From: Sternotherus odoratus
Taxonomy: Eukaryota > Chordata > Testudines > Kinosternidae
Assembly (NCBI GenBank): GCA_032164245.1
Contig: JAVMKO010000209.1
Coordinates: forward strand, 620,001 to 684,000
Direction: 5' to 3'
Length of the DNA: 64,000 nucleotides
This document shows positions 56,345 through 64,000 of this stretch, one piece after another (within the stretch, counting starts at the first letter, position 1; the number at the start of each line of letters is the position of its first letter). The notes beneath the pieces were generated by a model that saw only the letters and a list, made by a program, of their open reading frames with translations, had not been told where the DNA came from and ran no database searches. Position numbers and translations under genes: made by a program.

Positions 56345-59300
56345 CTAGAAAAGAATCTCGCTGTGAATGGCCTCTCCAAGCAGTCACCAGCAAGTCCCAA
56401 CTGGCTGGAGCTGACTGAGTCTGTGGTAAGTGACTCCTTATGTCCTCATGAACATACCAGGAAGCTCACCCTATGGTTATCTTCAAGGCAACATTAGTGG
56501 CTGTTCTGAGTTGGTTGAAACTTTTCCACAATTTTTTTTGACCCAACATTATTTTAACCCAAACACTGTTTAACTGAAATCAAAAACTTTTCCCCAAACA
56601 ATTCACATCCAAGAACCTTTTTAGTCTTTCCACAAAAATAATTATGAAATTAAAAACAGCGTGTTGTTTAGTTTTGAATTGACTTTTTTCATTTTGGTTT
56701 TCAAAAGCCAGAAATGAAAAGAAAATGTTCCTTTGAAAGGAAACAAAGCAAAATGCTCTGTGTTTCTGACACTTTTGTCTCATTTTGTTCTGAAAACCTA
56801 AAACATAGGAAAATGTCTGGTTGAAATGAGGCCAAATGAATTTTATGAACACTTTTTCATCAAACATTGGAATTTTCCATATGAAGTTATGAATCAAATT
56901 CCTGGCAGGATCACTAAGTGGAAATGTTACACAAAATCTGATACCATCTTTTTTTCTTTGCAATGGGAGGGGTGCACACAGCCTTTGCAAACATACTGTG
57001 TAGGTGTTGGTTTGCTGATGCAGCTGCTTTGGGGGGAGTTGGGGTAAACAGGCAGGTTTGGATTCTGCTAAAATCAGTTCCTAGGCACTGGTGCTGGGCT
57101 GAGATTCCTGAAAGAGGGTTTTGCCCACATGATGTTTGCGACAACGCTGTTCCAGGACTCAAGCACAGAGTATAATGTAACTAACTAATTATATAGAGAG
57201 AAAGAATATGTCAGCCAAGGTGTGATGATGTGTCTGGTGCCTCTTGTCAGAACAACCCCAAATACAGTGAGTGCAGTGGGAGGAAAGACTCCCGGTTTAG
57301 CAGAGGAGGTCCATGAACTCCAGAGGAAACTCTTGCCTGCCAGAAGAGTTTAGGATTCCCTATTTGAAAGAACCATTTTTCTGCCCTGCAAAGCTGTTGC
57401 CCAGCTCAGCAATGCTGGTTAAAGTCTGGGAGCGATAGCGCTGCATTGGCGAGCGTGTCACCTCTTGGGTGTTTCCTCTATATCCATCGTCATGGTGATC
57501 ACACTCAGACTGGGGGTTTCCCAGTCCAGGACTCAACTTTCCCTAAATAGATTCCACTGGATAAAGAACCGCTTCAGACTCAGTTACCTTGTGGGAGGGG
57601 GAACCCCTGATACCACCATTGCTGGAGTTACTGTCTAGGCAATAAATATGTAACAGACCAGAGCCAGACCATGGCTCCACTCCAGGCCATAAAGAGGATG
57701 GGGATCAATTGGTCTCCGTGTCCACTGAAGATAGGACAGGAAGTAATGGTCTTAACTTGAAGCAAGGGAAATTTAGGTTAGATGTTGGGAAAAACTTGCT
57801 AATGATAATGATCGTTAATCACTGGAACAGCTTCCAATAACCCCATCTTCAGAGGTTATTAAGAACAGATTGGACAAACCCCCTCTCAGGGATGATCTAT
57901 GGTTTATTTAGTCTTGTCTCCGTGCAGGGGCTGGACATGGAGACATCTTGAGGTCCCTTCCAGCCTGACATTTCTATGATGTTTTTGTCCCCAGCCTATC
58001 TGGACTGGGCCATCTGAGCTGAGACTGGTGAAAAGAAGGGAGGCAGGAGGGGTTCCCTGTGAGAAATTTTAAACAAAGATGCTTTGTTAGAAATTTGTCA
58101 TTTCAGATTTTGAAAATTGATGAATTTTAGCTTTAAGATTTTCAGGTGTTTGTTATTTAATTGTCTGTTCGCCACCCCTTTGTCATCATGTTGAGTTGCT
58201 GGCAGAGCTGGGATACAATCGTGCATACAAACACTGGCCTTACCAGTGACACTGAGGTGCTGGGCACGGCTGAGCTGGGATCTGGTCACCCAGTTGTTGC
58301 TGTCCTTGATCTCGTACACACAGGAGTAATTCCCGGAGCTGTCTCTGGACACCATATAGTCATAGTCGTATGTGGCCTTGTCCTCTGAACCCATCTGGGA
58401 TGAAACCTCCTCCCCATCCTTATAGAAGATGATGCGGGTGGCTGGGGCCAGGGAGAACACAGAGCACTGGAGCTGCACAGAGTCCCCTGGCTGGGCAGAC
58501 GTCTGGCTTAGGTAGAGGGTGGGGGCAAGAAGAGTGCCTGGGAAGGAGAATGGAGCCGTTGGTAGCACCTGGAGTCATTAGTGGCACCAGAAGTCATTGG
58601 TGGGTGGATCTGTGCCACATCTGGGATGAAGGCTCTGATTCCAGCTCAGCTGGGTAGATGGGGGGATGAGCTCTCTCTAATGCCCAGGACGTTTATTACC
58701 TGGGAATATTGGGTTGCATAAGAACCTAAAGGCTCATCTGGGCTGAGCTCCTATTGTCTGGCACTGTACCTTCTCCTAGAACCCGGGGTCCTGGCACGGG
58801 TACCCCGCTGACCCAGCTGGGGCAGTATGGCCAGGAGAGAGGCAGTCCCTCAGAAAGGGCACTGGCCATTGGGGGCTGATTAGAGCACGATCCACATCTC
58901 GGCCTACCCCCATAGCCCATGCAGTGAAAAGCAGTTGTTGCCTCATGGAGCTCGTCAGCCAACAGCCAAGGATCTGTGTCCAGTCCCAAACCCCTCTGAC
59001 ACCTGCTCTAACATCCTCCCTGTCCTTGTGCCCCTCCGGCCCCTCAACCCCCCAGCTGGAGTAGGGGACACCAAGGGCAATTCCAGGCCCAGGCTAAGGG
59101 AAGATCCTAGAGCAGCAGCAGAGAGAGGATCCCTCTTTTGCAGGAACCACCAGGGCCATGGGACCCAGCTCTGAACTCGCAGGGCATTGCTATTGCCGCT
59201 GGGTAGGTCAATATCTGCCTGTCACCTTCCCCACTGCACTGCTACTGCCTTGGCCGGCAGCATCCCCTGCCCCTGTGACCCAGGCAGCCAGCAAAGACAA

Positions 59301-62300
59301 GCAGCCATGACTGAAAAGCCTCCCCCCCAGCACAGCCAGCCACTGCAAGGTTGGACACAGGGTCGCTGCACACGGCTCCCTGGCTTGGGTCATACGGGAG
59401 CTCAGCCTAGGTGAGCTAATTTTCCCTTCTGACTATACCCTTTCGAAAACCCCATCTTCACTCTGTCATTGATTCCCACTCACCATCCTGGGATGCTGAG
59501 CAGGGCTGAGCTGATATGGTCACACAGATGCACGCACTCTCACACTCAAACACACACACGCCTTACCGATGATGCTGAGGTGCTTGGCAGGGCTGAGCTG
59601 GGATTTGGTCATCTGGCTGTTGCTGTCCTTGATCTCGTATCCACAGGAGTAATTCCCAGAGCTGTCTCTGGATACCACATGGTCATAGTTGTAGGTGACC
59701 TTCTTCTCCGAACCAATCTGGGATGAAACCTCCTTCCCGTCCTTACAGAAAACGATGCGGGTGGCTGGGGTCCGGGAGAACACAGAGCATGTAAGCTGCA
59801 CGGAGACCCTTGGCTGAGCAGACGTCTGGCTCAGGTAGAGGATGGGGGCAGGAAGAGCACCTGGGAAGGCGAATGGGTCAGAGCTCTCAGTGGGACGTTG
59901 GTGGTGCCCGGCGCTGTGGGTGGGGCAGGAGGTAAATGTCGTGTGGGTTTGGGCCATGTCTCGGATAGTGGCTCTGATTCCAGCCCAGCTGGACAGACAG
60001 GGGGACAAGCTCTCTCTGATGCCTGGAAGTTTCATTCCCTGAGATCACTTGGGTTGTGTAAGATCCTAAGCACTCGGCTGGGCAGGGCTCCCATTGTCTG
60101 ATGCTGTGCACACTCCTAGGACAAAAGGACCAATTACTGGTACCCCACTGACCCAGCTGAGACAGTACGGCTGGGAGAGAGGTGACCCCTAAGTGAGGCC
60201 CTAGCTGTGTGGGTTATCTAGGAGGGCTTGGCCAACTCCTCGGCCCACCCTCATAACCCATGCGGAAAAGGACAGTCACTTCCCCATGGAGCTCTCCAGC
60301 CAACAGCCAAGAAGCTGTGTCCAGTCTTTACTCCCTCTGATGTCGGCTCTAACATCCTCCCTGTCCTTATGCCCCCCCCCCCCCAGTTGCCAACTGGCAC
60401 AGGGGCACTGGAGCAATTCCAGGCCCAGGCTAAGGGAAGGTCCTGGGGAGCAGCAGCAGGGAGCAGATCCCTCTTTCCCGGGAATCGCCAGGGCGATGGG
60501 ACCCAGCTCTGAACTCACAGGGGAATTGCTGCTGCTGCAGGGCATGTCAGTGTCTGCCCACCACCTTCCTCACCCCTGCAGTGCCCCCGCTGGTGCCTTG
60601 GCCAGCAGCATCTCCTGCCCCTGCTGCCCAGGCAGCCAGCATAGAAACACAGCCACAACCGAAAAATCACATCCCAGCTCAGCCAGCCTCTGCTGGGCCC
60701 AGGTCACATGGGAGCTCAGTCTGGTTATATAATGGTCCCTTCTGGCTGTGCCTTCTGGAATTCTGCCTGCCCACCCAGGGCTGACTGCTAATTGTGCTGC
60801 TGATATTTAAGGACAAGGCACAGGCTGCATCCATGTATGTGTGGGGCGGTGGTGGGGCCCCAGAGACAGCCCTGAGGCTGCGAGGGGCTGGGAGCCGGTA
60901 TCATGGGAAGGTAAATCTCTTGGGGTCAGAGCCATGGTGTCCTCTGCATCCCAGCACAAGTGGTAAGGGGTGGGATGGGCTGTGGATGTGACTCTCTTCT
61001 TACCCACATGACACACTAGCCTGGTCACAGGAGAGAGGCATCGGGGTAGGGAGGGGTCAGCCAGGAGACATTCAGTCCCCACTCAGATCTCACACAGCCC
61101 CATCTGCCTTCCTGTGTCATTGCCGCTGGCATCACACTGAGTAGGGCGCAGCCCAAGGGGTGTTGGCTGGAAGCCTGGAGGGGAGGGGTAAATGCCATGG
61201 GTAGGCTGGGGACAGACAGACAGACAGACTCACCAGGAGCTGAGCAGATCTCTTGGCTGCTGGGACTCAGCACTGGGAACAGAAAGGTGAAGTGTGTTCA
61301 GTGCTGGGCTAGAATCTCCTCTGCTGTGAGACACCCTAAGATGATGGGGTCTCTGCTCCCCCACAGTCCCCACTCTTGAGATGACAGCACCCCCTGCAGA
61401 AATGGGTGGGCTCTGGGTCTGTAACTCGCCCCATCGCCCTCCTCAACCCCATGCACTGAGTGGGATTCACACGCAGGCAGCTGGGAACTAGGGCCCCTCT
61501 CTCGATCACAGAGGGGCATGGGGTCTGGTTCCAGCTGTGGCCATCCCTCCAGAGGTACCCAGGCCTGCTCCATGAGGCTGTGCCATGCACTGTGCAGAGC
61601 TCTGACCATCACCCCCAAAGTCCCCTCTGGACTGGTGGGGCCCGTGGGGGCAGCCTGGAGGCTTCCCATGCCCCCAAGGGATGAGACTGAGCTTCTCTGT
61701 ACAGGGCTCTGCTAACAGCCCAGCAGTGCCGAAATTCATCACCAGCCGCATTAACTGAGCTCAGCTCTTCACTTCCCCAGCGGAGCCTGCACCAGGGAAC
61801 ATGTTACGGACAGACAGAGTATCAGGCCTGGACCTGATATGGACACAGGCCCAAAGCCGAGCCCTCGATCCCAACCCCTCCTGAAAATACAGATCTGGGG
61901 ATGGATCCCAGCTGTGTGACTTGGGTCTAGTCCTATAACAAGTCAGATCCAAGCCCCAAAACCAGAACCACTAAATTCTGGGGGAATCCAGAACTGTGTA
62001 TAGTTGAACTGACAGCTGAGCTGGTCATGGTGTTGAATGGGCTCCTTAGTGCAGCAGAGACAGGCAGAACCAGACCCAAAGCCTGGATGCTGAGTCTGGG
62101 CAAACTCCAGAGAGAAAGGAGGCAGCAGTTTCTCCCCATGGGGGGATTGAACCCCAGGGAAGTGGGGGTGTCACAGCCACGCTGGAGGCCTTTCTGAGAG
62201 ATGCTCTGGGCTATCGGGGTGAGACTGGATGGGCTAATGGTCCCTCTTGGCATTTAACTCTGTGACTGTAACTCCATCCTGGGGTGACTGCTCACCCCGC

Positions 62301-62505
62301 CCATCCCCAGCACTGAGCACTGGCCCTGTGCTGGTCTGTGACAGTCCCACTCCCTCAAACATCACAACAGTACAAAACCCTGTAAAAAGGTTTTGCCAAC
62401 TCCCTGGGCCAGCGGCTCCTCTCAGTTCTGTTTTCTCCCAACCCCAAGATAGCACAGGGGTCCCAGACACTCACCAGGCAGCAAGAGGCACAGAGACAGG
62501 ATCAT
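56255..62505 (-). CDS. Two-Ig-domain receptor, uncharged transmembrane segment (3' end not found)
   Basis: Exons, all phase 1: start 62,505-62,475; second leader 61,272-61,234; Ig1 59,860-59,567; Ig2 58,537-58,244; transmembrane 56,344-56,255. The protein has a signal peptide, two C2-type Ig domains similar to each other and to the one-Ig paralogue, and a purely hydrophobic membrane span ending in a lysine pair. The last recognised exon has a donor site, so a cytoplasmic tail should follow downstream, as in inhibitory leukocyte receptors with ITIMs. I could not place it. Together with the one-Ig gene it forms a tandem pair on the same strand, suggesting a paired-receptor family. Resemblance is to leukocyte-receptor-complex/Fc-receptor-type proteins, and no specific ortholog is claimed. 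Confidence 0.78.
57730..57990 (+). repeat. CR1 LINE 3' end
   Basis: TTAGGTTAGATGTTGGGAAA, TCACTGGAACAGCTTCC and the terminal TTGAGGTCCCTTCCAGCC plus TTTCTATGAT are the familiar 3' end of CR1 elements, here in + orientation. Confidence 0.8.
58244..58537 (-). CDS. Ig domain 2 exon of the two-Ig receptor (294 bp)
   Basis: After CTTCCCAG the frame gives PTLYLSQTSAQPGDSVQLQC, FYKDGEEVSSQ, ATYDYDYMVSRDSSGNYSC and EIKDSNNWVTRSQLS, then the donor GTAAGG. Both Ig cysteines and the DSSGNYSC F-strand motif are present. Length and phase equal Ig1. Confidence 0.9.
59567..59860 (-). CDS. Ig domain 1 exon of the two-Ig receptor (294 bp)
   Basis: After CTTCCCAG the frame reads PILYLSQTSAQPRVSVQLTC, FCKDGKEVSSQIGSEKK, NYDHVVSRDSSGNYSCGYEI and KDSNSQMTKSQLS, then GTAAGG. 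It is closer to the Ig exon of the one-Ig gene (FCKDGKE, CGYEIKDS) than to Ig2, suggesting the one-Ig gene kept or copied this domain. Confidence 0.9.
61234..61272 (-). CDS. Second leader exon of the two-Ig receptor
   Basis: A 39-bp exon between TTCCCAG and GTGAGTC giving VLSPSSQEICSAP, phase 1. One codon longer than the paralogue's exon (ALRPSSQICSAP). Confidence 0.78.
62475..62505 (-). CDS. Start exon of the two-Ig receptor
   Basis: ATG at 62,505-62,503 gives MILSLCLLLP and a phase 1 donor GTGAGTGTC. The same length and position relative to the shared 5' flank as in the paralogue make the start secure. Confidence 0.82.
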
Positions 62506-62880
62506 CGGGGCAGTAGGGGAACCAAGATAGGTGGAAATGGCCCAGCAATGAATGCTCCTCTTAGGGTCGGGCTGGGACAATCTTCAGTTGCTCCTTGCTC
62601 CGGCCTGCCCCCTCTGCCCTTGTCCCTTCCCCTCCTCCCTGGGCTCAGGGTGGAAGGACCCTCTCCCTGTTTCGGGTCTCTGCCAGCTCCCAAGGCTAAA
62701 TTGTGAACCCAGACACTGTCACTGCTCTGAGTCCCAGTCAGGGCCGTATGGCTGAGGCAGCTTGGACACTGCAGCCCCTCTCTGCTGTGCCCCATCCTGT
62801 CCTCATGTCTGATCATCATCACTCCCCGTTTCCTGTCCGCCCCCGCCACAGCATCTTTATTTAACGCCGGAAACCTGAGA
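62506..62880 (-). promoter_or_regulatory. 5' flank shared by the two receptor genes (copy 2)
   Basis: Aligns with 35,801-36,180. TCCCCGTTTCCTG at 62,823-62,835 (an ETS-like core on the gene strand) and a GC box (GGGGGCGG on the gene strand) are followed upstream by a TTAAATAAA TATA-like element at about 62,857-62,863. Preservation in both copies suggests promoter function. Confidence 0.55.
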
Positions 62881-64000
62881 ATCAAACACACGGCAAATAC
62901 ATCAGTAAAAACCCTCCCCTGATTCAGTAACACAGGGGAGCACAGACCTGGCCTGGCTGGAGGGTTTAACATTAACCACACCTCGCTCATCCATAGAGCT
63001 CAACGTGCTTTATGGGGTGGGGAAACTGAGGCAATGCTTCTGATATCCAGGCCAGTGCTCTTTCCTCTAGGCCGCACTTCCTCTCTTTATGCCAGGGCAC
63101 AGCATGACAAAGGTATTTAGGCACCTAGCACTGCAGCCAGGTGCCTAGTGGGATTCACTAGCACACCTAGGCAGGCCGGGCGCCACTAGCACTGGCCGAG
63201 CGCCTGACTCCTAATGGCAGCCAATTAGAGTTAGGCGCATCACTCTCTTGGACAGGTACCAGTTGACAGACAGTTGACTCCCTTGCCAGTCACACGAGGC
63301 ACCCGCCTGCATCGCTGGGCTCCTGAATGTTGCCCCAGATTCTGAAGGACCTGGAGTAGCTGAAAAAGGGCAGATCCTTCTCTGTGCAGAGCGGGGCCAG
63401 GCAGCCCCCTCCCGTCTTCCCCCATATGTGAGCCGTGCCCTGTACAGGCGCTGGAAGGTCACTGCCAGGACGGCGGCTGTGGCCGTGTGTGACCTGAGGA
63501 GCTCTCAGCCATCATCTCGGGGTCACACACTGCTGACACCAGGAAGGCAGCACCTTCCAGTCCCCAGGCATTAGGGGAGCTGGGCTCCATCCTCTCACAG
63601 GGCACTCGGGAACGCCAGGCCCCACCTGTCCAACCCTCGTTGGTGACGGGTTCTGAGCTCTGGGGCTGACAATGCTAGGTCAGAGCTGAGCCCAGGGATC
63701 CAGTAACTTTGGGTTATTCACCCAAAGCAGCCACCTCCCACAGGAGCTATTGACTTATAGCAGGGAGCTGGGGGAGTCTCCGGCTGTCCAGGTCAGACTG
63801 TCTGAGCTAATGTCCCTTCTGGCCCTGGAAACCAATGCACAGGGGGTGTTTAATGTCCCAACATGTGGAGAGCTGGAATAGGCCCAAAAACATGGAGCAA
63901 GTGTCAGTCACAGGCTGGGAAATAGGCTGATGGGGTTTCATTGATGTGACAGTGTCCCACCCCCTGGTGGGCCTAAACCCTTTGCTGAATCCTGCCTTCC
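62881..64000. other. No gene recognised
   Basis: A MIR-like fragment lies at about 63,005-63,075 (GGGGAAACTGAGGCAATGCT). The remainder shows no exon or repeat I can name. Confidence 0.4.

Overview
This is a piece of vertebrate nuclear DNA, most likely from a cryptodiran turtle. The clues are a turtle-type tRNA-derived SINE at about 26,688-26,864, CR1 LINE fragments, a nearly complete DIRS element, short Helitrons, Penelope-like termini, and split genes whose exons all have phase 1 borders. There are no bacterial-style genes. Most of the open reading frames in the window are by-products of repeats.

Left part (about 1.4-15.1 kb, + strand): the 3' half of a butyrophilin/TRIM-like gene. I can place a 27-bp exon at 1,459-1,485, three 21-bp heptad exons at 6,868, 9,278 and 11,658, a second 27-bp exon at 14,001-14,027, and a terminal B30.2 (PRY-SPRY) exon at 14,454-14,980 followed by a polyadenylation signal. 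The heptad exons lie in a tandemly repeated intron unit of about 2.4 kb. One unit carries a Helitron and another carries a hairpin MITE, and the sister unit supplies the empty site for each.

Middle-left (about 15.4-24.1 kb): a decayed Ty3/gypsy-type element on the - strand, reading protease, integrase, then reverse transcriptase. Integrase upstream of RT is the unusual Gmr1-like order. Inside it sits a 6.3-kb DIRS retrotransposon on the + strand, with inverted termini, an internal complementary region, a gag-like ORF with a zinc-knuckle and an RS-rich tract, RT/RNase H, and a tyrosine recombinase with its catalytic residues.

Right half (about 32-36 kb and 56-62.5 kb, - strand): two paralogous immunoglobulin-like leukocyte-type receptors. 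Each has two small signal-peptide exons, and their Ig exons are all exactly 294 bp. The 62.5-kb gene has two Ig domains and an uncharged transmembrane segment. The 35.8-kb gene has one Ig domain, a transmembrane segment containing arginine, and an immediate stop. That stop, and a polyadenylation signal about 110 bp beyond it, lie in or next to a CR1 fragment. The pair looks like a paired activating/inhibitory receptor arrangement. A B30.2 gene near Ig-receptor genes suggests an immune-gene neighbourhood, though I cannot assign it to a named locus.

The rest is intergenic or intronic DNA rich in non-autonomous transposons: three Helitrons (two of one family, in opposite orientations, with G/C-skewed minisatellite bodies), hAT-, mariner- and pogo-type MITEs, Penelope-like termini with hammerhead-like folds, CR1 and MIR remnants, and LTR-like segments.
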